A stretch of DNA of 64,000 nucleotides from Vibrio ouci (GTDB lineage Bacteria; Pseudomonadota; Gammaproteobacteria; Enterobacterales; Vibrionaceae): the NCBI RefSeq assembly GCF_004551525.1, contig NZ_SATR01000021.1, positions 1 through 64,000 on the forward strand, in the 5' to 3' direction. The position numbers were made by a program, and so were the translations under genes. Below, piece by piece: positions 1 to 7,880 of the stretch (position 1 is the first letter of the stretch; every line of letters starts with the position of its first letter). The notes under the pieces are model-generated. The model saw only the letters and a program-made list of their open reading frames with translations, made no database searches and had not been told where the DNA came from.

Positions 1-1
1 A

Positions 2-139
2 GCTTGGCAAAGTGTTGTTGGCTATATCATCAGATATTACAGCCAAATCAGGCCGCACCTGTATAATGGTGGCCTGACTCCGAATGAGTCAGAAAGGCTT
101 TACTGGAAAACTTACAAAACTGTGGCCAATTTTAGTTGA
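2..139 (+). pseudogene. IS3-family transposase (OrfB), C-terminal part only
   Basis: The last 45 codons of a DDE integrase-core transposase are visible, cut by the window edge rather than necessarily broken. The tail contains QIRPHLYNGGLTPNESERLYW, the characteristic C-terminus of IS3-family OrfB proteins (integrase catalytic core, rve family), ending in VANFS and a TGA stop. The catalytic DDE residues lie upstream of the window. The next reading frame continues in the same frame after the TGA, so only this stop codon separates the transposase from the toxin-like sequence. Whether the element is intact cannot be judged here. Confidence 0.8.
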
Positions 140-147
140 CCACTACA
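126..147 (+). repeat. Probable right terminal inverted repeat of the IS
   Basis: The segment starting CCAATTTTAGTTGACC and ending CACTACA overlaps the transposase stop codon. IS3-family elements commonly begin with TGTAGTGG and end with its complement, which is what is seen. The matching left repeat is outside the window. Confidence 0.65.
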
Positions 148-148
148 G

Positions 149-697
149 AATGCTCTTACTGGCGCACACAAAGCACACGAAACCGCAAAAGCATTAGGTG
201 GATTGGGTGTTACAGTCATAGTTAGAACAGTAGATGGTATTGACTATCTGATCCTGAAGAACTACGACGTGTTTAAGCAAACGCTGTTGTACGGTGGAGT
301 GTTCAAGGCAAACAACCCACAAGTAATACGTATTGGTTTGACTGCACTTAGTTCAGTGCAAGGTATGACACAATACGTTAAGGTTTCCTCACCAACGGAA
401 ATTCTCATCGGTTCTAGCATCAATGTGTTGCAGTTCATACTTAACGATGAGTACACACTACGGAAACTCGGTATCGACCAAACCAAGATACTAATAAACA
501 TATTATTGACGGCGGGTATTAGTCTAGGAGTTGCAACCGCATTCCCTGTAGTTGCTGCAAGTGCATTGTATAGCGGTATTACATTAGTAATAGTTAGTAC
601 AGCGGTAGCCATGTTTGATAGTCTTACTGACGTACATGAAAAATTAATAGAATCAGTTATTGGTGAAGAAAAAACGAATGAAAGCAACGATAAGTAG
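149..697 (+). pseudogene. 5'-truncated toxin-like protein, probable C-terminal membrane-acting toxin domain
   Basis: About 182 codons stay open from the IS boundary. No good ATG start exists near the front; the only nearby initiators are weak ones such as a TTG at 203, so this is best read as the C-terminal part of a larger protein cut by the IS. The fragment starts NALTGAHKAHETAKALGG, then has a predicted soluble part (ILKNYDVFKQTLL, FKANNPQV) and a long hydrophobic helical stretch running from LINILLTAGISLG to IVSTAVAMF, about residues 112-155 of the fragment, followed by a charged tail. A toxin C-terminus with a membrane hairpin directly overlapping a small polytopic membrane protein gene is the usual arrangement of membrane-disrupting T6SS or polymorphic toxins and their immunity genes. 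Family assignment is inference from this layout and not from a recognised catalytic motif. Confidence 0.5.
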
Positions 698-1094
698 AAA
701 CTATAGAATATTTTGGTTTATTTTCACCCCAAGTCTATTGATCGGATACTCGTACTTGATATACGTAACCTTAGTTGGATTCATTTCAGAACCCGACAGT
801 GTTATATATGAACCCATTGGTTACGTATACGGACTGCTATATTTGGGTTACTTCCCGTTAATCCCAATATTTCTATTAAGACTGAAAGAAGTAATCACAC
901 TGAAGGAAGTAACGTACCCCAAGAAACTAATAAACGTGTTGGGTGTAGTTGGTCTGTCTTTTGGGGTTGCGTTGAATCATCTTACTTACAGTTTTGTTAT
1001 TGAACCCAACAACATGCTTCAATGTCCCGCGAAACTAGGATACAAAGAAAACTTAGTTCAAGAATACGTTACTGATATTAAAGTGTGTAGGTAG
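678..1094 (+). CDS. Small polytopic membrane protein, probable immunity protein
   Basis: The ATG chosen lies inside the end of the toxin-like frame (20-base overlap), which suggests translational coupling; in-frame TTG and GTG codons occur slightly upstream. The 138-residue product has three clear membrane segments (around FWFIFTPSLLIGYSYLIYV, GLLYLGYFPLIPIFLL and VLGVVGLSFGVALNHLTY), then a C-terminal tail with CPAKLGYKENLVQEYV and a second cysteine near the end. The CP-GY-YV-C pattern at the C-terminus recalls small membrane proteins of the DUF1240 type, but this is from memory and weak. Position right after a membrane-acting toxin fragment supports an immunity role in the inner membrane. 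It could have been kept as an orphan immunity gene after the toxin was broken. Confidence 0.5.
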   Translation: MKATISRNYRIFWFIFTPSLLIGYSYLIYVTLVGFISEPDSVIYEPIGYVYGLLYLGYFPLIPIFLLRLKEVITLKEVTYPKKLINVLGVVGLSFGVALNHLTYSFVIEPNNMLQCPAKLGYKENLVQEYVTDIKVCR

Positions 1095-1345
1095 TTCTGT
1101 TCCTGGAACAACGAACTCAGCTCTTTGTTTTGCTGTGGCTGTATGACTCGTTCACCCGCGCTTAATAGGAATGTACTGTTATCCATACTTTGGGACACTG
1201 ATTCAATGCCTCCGTGCGCTTGGCTGAAATTAACGGATTTAACTTCTTCTATAGCTGCTGCACCCTCAAGTGTTGCCATCGTTACCGCTGAAATATTGTA
1301 AGGAAATAGAGCACTAGCCCACGCCTCATTAAAATCCAGCTCGAT
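1095..1345 (-). pseudogene. Remnant of a phage tail tape-measure protein (C-terminal fragment)
   Basis: Reading on the minus strand gives FNEAWASALFPYNISAVT, then about thirty residues later AHGGIESVSQSMDNSTFLL and SAGERVIQPQQNKEL. These are hallmark blocks of the C-terminal end of tailed-phage tape-measure proteins (EAWAS-FP-N, AHGGI, TxLLxxGERVxxPxQN-L). Most of the gene, normally many hundreds of codons, is missing. The similarity fades near 1340, where a glutaredoxin-like frame on the other strand begins, and near 1097, where the immunity-like gene ends, so both edges look like recombination junctions. There is no sign of other phage structural genes in the window. Confidence 0.65.
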
Positions 1346-1459
1346 CGTAAAGAGCTCGACACTATTGGGGCTCGCTCTCTGCCTGTTCTAAAAATTGGTG
1401 ACCGTATTATGATTGGTTGGAATCCGGGGAACTTTGAGAAGATCTACAACGCTAAATAA
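1340..1459 (+). pseudogene. Remnant of a glutaredoxin-like gene (C-terminal end)
   Basis: An open stretch ending in TAA encodes KELDTIGARSLPVLKIGDRI followed by MIGWNPGNFEKIYNAK. The pattern of a cis-proline after a short loop (SLPVLKIGD) followed by IGW-P--F matches the C-terminal half of small glutaredoxin/thioredoxin-fold proteins. The N-terminal part with the CxxC active site is absent; it would lie where the phage remnant now sits. I infer that an earlier insertion replaced the 5' part. No promoter or start codon is visible, so it is unlikely to make a working protein. Confidence 0.5.
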
Positions 1460-1528
1460 TCTCAACGTTGTGAATTGTTCGTACGACCTGAACATATAAA
1501 AGCATCAGGCCGTACAATCCGCCGCACT

Positions 1529-4500
1529 CTATTCAGTGACGGTTTGTGAATCACTCCGCTTACGCGTTACCACGCCTTTCAGCTTTGAAAACACTCCTTT
1601 AATATCTTCAAGCATCAGATAGAGACACGGTACCAGTACCAAGGTCAACAAAGTGGCAAACAGCACAGCAAAACCAAGTGCAACAGCCATTGGGATGACA
1701 AACTTCGCTTGCAAGCTGGTCTCAAACATAATTGGCAAGACACCAACAAAGGTTGTAATTGAGGTCAGTGTGATCGCTCTAAATCGCGCGCAACCTGCTT
1801 CAATCACCGCTTCTTTAATGCTCACGCCCTTAGCTCTAACTTGGTTAACGTAATCGGTCATCACCAAAGAGTCATTGACGACTACGCCCGCTGCGGCAAT
1901 TAGGCCAAATGTTGACATCATGCTGAGGTCGAGCCCAAACCAATAATGACCCCATATTGCGCCCGTTAAGCTAAACGGAATCACCGACATAATAATCAAT
2001 GGTTGAGCATAGCTCTTAAGCGGCACGGCAAGCAGAATGTAGACGATAATCATGCCGGCAATAAAGAAGATGATCTGTTCATTTTGCTGTGCTTGCTGCT
2101 CTTCTATAGAGCCACCTAATTCACTCTTAACACCGGGGTAATTAGAAAGAATCTCTGGGATGATCTCACTATTCACTTGCTCGACGATTTGGTTTGGTTC
2201 AACTAACTCTTCATCAATAGAGCCGTATACATAAACGCTGCGATAACCGCCTTCACGACGAATGCTACTAACGCCTGGTTGCTGATTAATCTCAACCACA
2301 TCGCCAAGCATCACTTTCTTACCTTCTGGGGTAGTGATAACCGCATAGCGCAGTGACGAGAAAGCTTCACGGGTCAATTTCGGGTAACGCACCATGACTT
2401 TAATTTCTTCACCATCGCGTAATACGCGCTGCGCCTCGCCGCCATAGAAGCTACCTCCGACTTGAGTGGCAATATCAAACAGATCTAAACCGAGGTCGTA
2501 AGCGACGGGCGCGAGCGACAATAGCACTTCCTGACTACCAGAATCGATGGAGGATGAGATATCAAACAAGCCTTGTTGCTGCTGAAGAGAAATGATCAGA
2601 TCGCGCCCTGCAGCATTGAGGTTTTCTATGTCAGAGCCATACAGTAGAAAGCCAAACTCATCGCCCTTTTCGTCATCATTGACGTTATCCGACACATTGA
2701 GCATCTTTAAACCGGGAATGCTTGGCAGACGTTCACGCCAACGCCTAGCCAACTCGAAGGTGTTGAACGGCCTTAGCTCTTCATCCACCAGAGGGATCAC
2801 TAAACGTCCTTCTTTACGCCCTTGGCTAAAGGTCAGAATATCACGCACCATTTTCTGACCTGTCTCCTGCTCTATCTCACTATCAATGGCCAGTACTGTG
2901 GATTCAACCAACTTGAGCGCTTCAATGGTTTGCTCACTCGACACATTGTCATTCATCACTAGCTTGATACTAGGAAAGTCATGGGGAACCTTAGGCGAAG
3001 GAACAACTCGGACATAACTCGCCATCACCATAGCGACACTTACCGCTAATACGCCGACAAAGGTTGCAAACACGCTCCAACGCCAATGTGTACACCACTT
3101 AACGAAGTTTTTGTATGGACCATTGATGAAGCCAAAGAAACGAGTATTAAAACGATCTCGCCAGCTGCCTTTCTTAATCGGCTTAAATTTCGAGTGCGCC
3201 AAGTGCGAAGGCAGAATTAGCTTAGATTCAATCAAGCTAAAGAACAGACAGAGAATCACGATGGATGCGATGCCAAAGAAGAAGGCTCGCTCTATCCCTT
3301 TGGACATCAAGAACGGCGCAAACACTGCCATGGTTGTCAGTACGCCAAAGGTCGCAGGAGTAGCAACTCGCTTAGCGCCACGCACGACATTTTCGACGCC
3401 ACCGCCGTGTTTCTCGATTTCGCTGTAGGCACTCTCACCAATGACAATCGCATCATCGACAACAATACCTAGCACCATAATGAAGGCAAACAACGAAACA
3501 ATGTTGATACTGACGCCAATGAATGGCATCAACATAACCGCACCTAAGAAACAGACTGGAAGGCCAACCATCACCCACATTGCTAGCTTAACGCGTAAAA
3601 ACAAACTCAACATCAAGGCAACCAGCACCGCACCTTGAAGCAGGTTTTTAAGCATCATGTCTAAGCGAGCATTTAAGTAGTAGGTCATATCGACCAAGGT
3701 TTTGATCTGTAAATCTGCCGGCAGGGTTTGATTTTTCTGCTCCAAATACGCCTTCACAGATTCAGCAACCGTGACCATATTCTGATCTTTAGTCGCTTTG
3801 ACCGAAAGATACATCGCATTTTGACCAGAATAGCGGAAGTAACGGTCATCCTCGGTAAAACCATCTTTAATGGTCGCAATGTCTTGCAGAAGCACCTTAC
3901 CGCCATTGGCACCAATCTTCACTGGAATATCGCGGAACTCTTCACCGCTATAGTATTGGTTTTCAATTCGTACCGAGATCATCCCTGCATTAGTTCTTAC
4001 TTCACCTGCCGAGTAATTGGCCGAATAACGTTGAATCGCCCTACTTACATCATTCAGCGTTAGGCCGTATTTCTGTAGCACCCTTGGTTCGATTTCTACC
4101 GCGATCTCATATTCAGGTGCACCAAGGTCAACCAAAGCCACGTTGTTTAACTGCAGCAGTTCATCTTCAATTTGTTTTGCTATCGGTTTAAGCTCAAGCA
4201 AAGTACGATCACCGACCAAAGCCATCTCAATAACATCTTGTCGCCATTCGTATTGATAGACTTGAATCGGCTCCATAGCGTCAGGGAAATTGGAGGTCGA
4301 ATCGACTTTTTGTTTGACCTTATCCAACACCGCGTCAATGTCTTCATTAACATTGATTTCAAGCTCAATATTGCCGCTACCACGGTACGCCGTTGATACT
4401 GACTTTTTAATGCCAGTCACGTCTTTAAGTGACTCTTCCAACTTGATCAGGATACTTTCTTCAATCTCTTGCGGCGAGGCTCCCGGGTATTGGGCACTAA

Positions 4501-4657
4501 CATTGATATAGTTGACCTCAATATTGGGGAACATCTGTCGCTGGATAAAGAAAAAGCTCACCGTACCAATGATCAGTATGAACACCATCATCAAATTGGC
4601 GGCCACTGAGTTATTGGCGAAGTAAGCGATCAGCCCTTTTTGTTTAGACTCTTCCAT
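1529..4657 (-). CDS. RND-family efflux transporter permease
   Basis: This 1042-residue protein has the size and duplicated layout of an AcrB/MexB-type inner-membrane pump that exports drugs or other toxic compounds using the proton gradient. It starts with a cytoplasmic helix and a first membrane segment (SVAANLMMVFILIIGTVSFF), followed by a large periplasmic loop (PGASPQEIEESI), a cluster of membrane helices with the expected acidic proton-relay motif GIVVDDAIVIGES, a second periplasmic loop and a second helix cluster with AAAGVVVNDSLVMTDYVNQ. It lies 9 bases after the adaptor gene, so the two form an operon. No outer-membrane channel gene is adjacent; a TolC-like protein encoded elsewhere would be needed. 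Vibrios carry several such pumps and I cannot say which Vex-type pump this is. Confidence 0.93.
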   Translation of the reverse strand: MEESKQKGLIAYFANNSVAANLMMVFILIIGTVSFFFIQRQMFPNIEVNYINVSAQYPGASPQEIEESILIKLEESLKDVTGIKKSVSTAYRGSGNIELEINVNEDIDAVLDKVKQKVDSTSNFPDAMEPIQVYQYEWRQDVIEMALVGDRTLLELKPIAKQIEDELLQLNNVALVDLGAPEYEIAVEIEPRVLQKYGLTLNDVSRAIQRYSANYSAGEVRTNAGMISVRIENQYYSGEEFRDIPVKIGANGGKVLLQDIATIKDGFTEDDRYFRYSGQNAMYLSVKATKDQNMVTVAESVKAYLEQKNQTLPADLQIKTLVDMTYYLNARLDMMLKNLLQGAVLVALMLSLFLRVKLAMWVMVGLPVCFLGAVMLMPFIGVSINIVSLFAFIMVLGIVVDDAIVIGESAYSEIEKHGGGVENVVRGAKRVATPATFGVLTTMAVFAPFLMSKGIERAFFFGIASIVILCLFFSLIESKLILPSHLAHSKFKPIKKGSWRDRFNTRFFGFINGPYKNFVKWCTHWRWSVFATFVGVLAVSVAMVMASYVRVVPSPKVPHDFPSIKLVMNDNVSSEQTIEALKLVESTVLAIDSEIEQETGQKMVRDILTFSQGRKEGRLVIPLVDEELRPFNTFELARRWRERLPSIPGLKMLNVSDNVNDDEKGDEFGFLLYGSDIENLNAAGRDLIISLQQQQGLFDISSSIDSGSQEVLLSLAPVAYDLGLDLFDIATQVGGSFYGGEAQRVLRDGEEIKVMVRYPKLTREAFSSLRYAVITTPEGKKVMLGDVVEINQQPGVSSIRREGGYRSVYVYGSIDEELVEPNQIVEQVNSEIIPEILSNYPGVKSELGGSIEEQQAQQNEQIIFFIAGMIIVYILLAVPLKSYAQPLIIMSVIPFSLTGAIWGHYWFGLDLSMMSTFGLIAAAGVVVNDSLVMTDYVNQVRAKGVSIKEAVIEAGCARFRAITLTSITTFVGVLPIMFETSLQAKFVIPMAVALGFAVLFATLLTLVLVPCLYLMLEDIKGVFSKLKGVVTRKRSDSQTVTE

Positions 4658-4666
4658 GACCGACCT

Positions 4667-5812
4667 CTACTTATCTAGCTGACTGTCTTGAACAGCGACT
4701 TCAACTTGCAGCCCAGTTTGCGGATATTCAGGCACGGTCAAAACGATTTGATCATCGTCACTCAAACCTTGATTGATCAGCATGAACTCTTTTTCAGCGC
4801 GCAAAACATTGACCGTTCTCGGCTCAAGTTGGTTATCACTATTCACCACCCACACTTGGCGATTATTGACCAGTTCCTGAGGAAGACGATAAATGTGTTT
4901 GAGTTCCTTGCCTGGGAACTGCACCTCAACATAAGAACCAAACTTCATCGGCGTTTTATCACTTTCTATCGCGTACGGATTGTCTACTCTCACGACCATA
5001 TTGATCATACGAGTACTGCTATCAATCACCCCTAAATCACGGTCGATAACACCTTCACGATGAGTATTCTCAATACCTCTTTGAATCACTTGCGCTGGAA
5101 GCCCTGCGTAATCTTGCGGTAGAAATGCACTGTCAAAACCTGCAATCGGGATGTGTATTTCTCCCGCTTCAACATTGTTAAGTGTCGCAACATGTGCCCC
5201 TGCCGAAATAAATTGACCGACACCGATATCTTTTGCGACAACTAACGCGTCGTATGGAGCAACAATTTTGCAGTTTGCTAAGTCACGTTTCGCACGTTTA
5301 AGCTCAGCTAACGCCGACTTAACCTGTGCGTCTGCACTCAACAGTTGTGGCTTACGTAAATAAAGGTCTGTAACCTGTTTTTTAGGAAGGTTTTTAGCTT
5401 GGCGCGCTGCAACTTCTGCTTTGGCTTTCTCTTCGATAAGCGCAGCTTTAGCCCCCGCTAACTGCGCTTCAGCTTGCAGTACTGCCGCTTGATAATTATC
5501 ACTTTCAATGCTGAATAAGACTTCGCCTCGTTTGACGATGCCACCGACAACAAAGTTAGGATGCCAACTGACAACTTCTCCAGATACTTGGGAAGAAAGC
5601 TGCGTGACTTCAACAGGTTGAAGCTCTCCATGACTGGTAATTACCACCTTGTGATCGCTGGAGTTTATTTTGGAAACTTTAACTATTGGCGGTGCTTTCG
5701 GTGGTTTACTCTCTAGTGACTCCGGCGCACTTGATGCAATCGCAGAATACCCAGCATAAGCGCCACCTAAAATGATAAAAGGCAGTAGCCAACGTAACGG
5801 CTTAGTCGTCAT
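4667..5812 (-). CDS. RND efflux periplasmic adaptor (membrane fusion protein)
   Basis: The 381-residue product is a HlyD/AcrA-type adaptor that bridges the inner-membrane pump and an outer-membrane channel in the periplasm. An N-terminal hydrophobic segment (WLLPFIILGGAYAGYSAIA) anchors or exports it. Then come a beta-barrel/lipoyl strand (VTQLSSQVSGEVVSWHPN, VGGIVKRGEVLF), an alpha-helical hairpin rich in Ala, Glu and Lys (roughly residues 105-180), the second lipoyl half (IVAPYDALVVAKDIGVGQFI) and a C-terminal membrane-proximal domain. It is the first gene of the pump operon; about 250 bases upstream separate it from rof and should hold the promoter. No regulator gene is adjacent. Confidence 0.92.
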   Translation of the reverse strand: MTTKPLRWLLPFIILGGAYAGYSAIASSAPESLESKPPKAPPIVKVSKINSSDHKVVITSHGELQPVEVTQLSSQVSGEVVSWHPNFVVGGIVKRGEVLFSIESDNYQAAVLQAEAQLAGAKAALIEEKAKAEVAARQAKNLPKKQVTDLYLRKPQLLSADAQVKSALAELKRAKRDLANCKIVAPYDALVVAKDIGVGQFISAGAHVATLNNVEAGEIHIPIAGFDSAFLPQDYAGLPAQVIQRGIENTHREGVIDRDLGVIDSSTRMINMVVRVDNPYAIESDKTPMKFGSYVEVQFPGKELKHIYRLPQELVNNRQVWVVNSDNQLEPRTVNVLRAEKEFMLINQGLSDDDQIVLTVPEYPQTGLQVEVAVQDSQLDK

Positions 5813-6013
5813 TTGAGTTCCTTGTCAGTTTATTTATTATTTATATGAATAGTTGTACGTCTGAATAGTGCTTCGACATCAATTACAGGAAAACTATCCC
5901 ATTGATTGAAGCATTTTTATAGATATAAATAATATCTTGAGCACGAATCATTATTGAGACTAAGCGAAGTAATGCGCAAAGCAGTACCACTTCATATTAT
6001 TTGGTGGGTATTT

Positions 6014-6039
6014 GATGCCCTAACGAATGTCTGGGCATC
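6014..6039 (-). terminator. Possible hairpin downstream of rof
   Basis: GATGCCC and GGGCATC form a 7-bp stem around a 12-base loop, about 20 bases after the rof stop codon in the minus direction. The run of T expected of an intrinsic terminator is missing, so this is only a candidate. Confidence 0.3.
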
Positions 6040-6059
6040 GAGTGTTAACCTAGATTAAG

Positions 6060-6305
6060 TTAGCCGAATGTCTTTACCTGAAAGTGTGGGTTGTCCACCA
6101 GCACTTCCAATTTTGACAGCGTATCAAGTACAACAAGTTGCTCGATGGAATCTACGACCAGCTTAATACACTCTTGTTGATCTTCATTGCGCGCGGTATC
6201 CAGCGCCTTCCCTTCTAAACTTTCACCGTCTTTGAATGTCAGGCGAACCGGATAACGGTGCATACACACTATCTCAATGTAGTCATAGTCACTGCAGCTA
6301 ATCAT
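6060..6305 (-). CDS. rof: Rho-binding antiterminator Rof
   Basis: An 81-residue protein of the Rof/YaeO family, which binds the transcription terminator Rho and lowers its activity in the cytoplasm. The sequence has the family layout: an acidic N-terminus (ISCSDYDYIEIVC), the core strand block RYPVRLTFKDGESLEGKALD, then ECIKLVV and a C-terminal strand. Its ATG overlaps the end of modF by 8 bases, so it is probably translated by coupling from that message. In Escherichia coli rof is not linked to modF, so this context is different from the textbook one. Confidence 0.85.
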   Translation of the reverse strand: MISCSDYDYIEIVCMHRYPVRLTFKDGESLEGKALDTARNEDQQECIKLVVDSIEQLVVLDTLSKLEVLVDNPHFQVKTFG

Positions 6306-7764
6306 CGCACTTACCTACTCTCACTTGTGGTTTATAACACTGCACATCGTCATTATAGATAAACTCAACCTCATTTTTGATGCTGTCTAGTTTATCCTTT
6401 TGGTAATGAGAGACATAAAGGAGCTGGCTTAAATTTTCTTTGGCGATCAGCTCTAAGGTGTTTTTGACCAAGCGACGACCAAGATAATCTAGCCCTTGGT
6501 ATGGCTCATCTAGGATCAATATTGCTGGTTGTTTGACGATGGCTCGCGCGATCAAAAGCAGTCGCTGCTGACCATATTCTAACTGCCTAAACGAGGTATT
6601 GGCATGCTGTGACATGTGCAAGATCTCAAGCCATTCCCGCGCCACGATGATCTCTTTTTTGCTCGGCTGTTGATAGAGACCAATCGAGTCATAAAACCCG
6701 GATAGAATCACATCAATCGCTTTGCAGCTAACACGGTATTGTAAGTGCAGCGCCGAAGAAACCATGCCAATGTGCTGCTTGATCTCCCAGATTGACTCAC
6801 CGCTACCACGCTGCTTACCAAAGATCTGAATGTCGTTGGAATAACACTGTGGGTGATCGCCAAATATCAGGCCAAGTAAGGTACTCTTGCCACAGCCATT
6901 AGGGCCTTTAATTTGCCAATGCTGCCCGTTTTCAATCCGCCAGTTTAAATCGGTGAAAATGGTTTTCTCTGTGTACTCGACTCGGCCATTTTGTATTTCG
7001 AACACTGGATTTTCAAAGTGATGGGAATGCTGATAGCGATGGATCAGCTCCATCATTTGCTCACTCTGTTGCTGAGATTGAGCTTTGATTTGACTGATAA
7101 TTGGATGAGATTCCCATTCGCGCTTGTTCATCGTACTTTCAAGCTTGCCATGATTGAACAGAGCAATATGTTCTATCCATTCTGGAATATCTTCTTCACG
7201 GTTGAAGGTCACAATCATTTGCACGCGCTGAGACAGCTCAGATAAGAACTCAGCTAACGCCGCCCGATGGGCAACGTCTAAGCCAGTAAATGGGTTATCC
7301 AGTACAATCAGATTAGGCTCGGTCGCCAGCGCCCTAGCAAGCATGACCCGGCGCGTCTCTCCGGTAGAAAGCACTCGAAAGCCACTCTGCTTTAGGTGCT
7401 GCAGATCAAGCTGTCCAATCAATTGCTCGGTCAGTGACGACGACTGACATTGCTCATAGATCAAGTCGTAAACAGCGGTGCCGCTATCGACCTTGTCGAG
7501 ATAATCCGTTTCATCTTTTGCGATTTCTTCTTCCAACAGACGCTGCTGCTCCACCAAGGAGACTTGGGCGATACGACCTTGGGTTAACTGAAGTGAGGAT
7601 GGATCGGCTGCCAGCTCGCCACAGAGAAGGCAACCGAGCGCAGAACCAATGTCGCCTTCGGTACTAAAGACGCCCCAAGATTGTTTCTCTTCAATTGTCC
7701 ATTGCTCAATATCGAGCTCATGCGTGCCTAAGTCCAAGTGAAGCTGTTGAATATCAATTTGCAT
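6298..7764 (-). CDS. modF: Double ABC ATPase, ModF family
   Basis: A 488-residue soluble protein with two ATP-binding cassettes and no membrane segment, the size and form of ModF (PhrA), a molybdate-associated ATPase of poorly known role. The second half is standard: Walker A GPNGCGKST, signature LEYGQQRLLLIARA, Walker B ILILDEPYQGLD. In the first half the signature (LSTGETRRVMLARAL) and Walker B (LIVLDNPFTGLD) are present, but the Walker A position reads FSTEGDIGSALG, with neither the GxGKS/T lysine nor the usual loop. That suggests one inactive nucleotide site. No modABC transporter genes are in the window. The rof gene overlaps its 3' end. An uncharacterised ABC protein is the alternative name. 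Confidence 0.85.
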   Translation of the reverse strand: MQIDIQQLHLDLGTHELDIEQWTIEEKQSWGVFSTEGDIGSALGCLLCGELAADPSSLQLTQGRIAQVSLVEQQRLLEEEIAKDETDYLDKVDSGTAVYDLIYEQCQSSSLTEQLIGQLDLQHLKQSGFRVLSTGETRRVMLARALATEPNLIVLDNPFTGLDVAHRAALAEFLSELSQRVQMIVTFNREEDIPEWIEHIALFNHGKLESTMNKREWESHPIISQIKAQSQQQSEQMMELIHRYQHSHHFENPVFEIQNGRVEYTEKTIFTDLNWRIENGQHWQIKGPNGCGKSTLLGLIFGDHPQCYSNDIQIFGKQRGSGESIWEIKQHIGMVSSALHLQYRVSCKAIDVILSGFYDSIGLYQQPSKKEIIVAREWLEILHMSQHANTSFRQLEYGQQRLLLIARAIVKQPAILILDEPYQGLDYLGRRLVKNTLELIAKENLSQLLYVSHYQKDKLDSIKNEVEFIYNDDVQCYKPQVRVGKCDD

Positions 7765-7880
7765 GAAACGGTGTCCCTACCTTTCAAGATTTTGCGAGTG
7801 TTAACTCCAAATTACTGTAATTGTTTAATAAGTGCGATAGAGATTAAGCAAAGTGTGATATTTGCAGATAAGTGCTTTCA

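Larger units (their letters stand above)
1..147 (+). mobile_element. Right end of an IS3-family insertion sequence
   Basis: The first 147 bases read as the 3' end of an IS3-type transposase followed by a terminal repeat ending in CCACTACA, a typical right end for this family (outer end CA). The left end lies outside the window, so the full element and any target duplication cannot be seen. The sequence directly beyond base 147 belongs to another reading frame that is cut off at its 5' side, so the insertion appears to have interrupted that gene. Confidence 0.8.

Noticed and set aside
262..687. Long open frame on the minus strand opposite the toxin-like gene
   Set aside because: No ribosome site, no family and it mirrors the codon pattern of the plus-strand frame, so it is a shadow.
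3111..3428. Open frames opposite the RND pump gene
   Set aside because: They follow from the codon use of the real gene on the other strand and have no start signals.
7850..7880. TGTGA and TCACA near the end of the LysR-type gene as a CRP site
   Set aside because: The half-sites are about 20 bases apart instead of 6 and lie at the end of a gene and not before a start.
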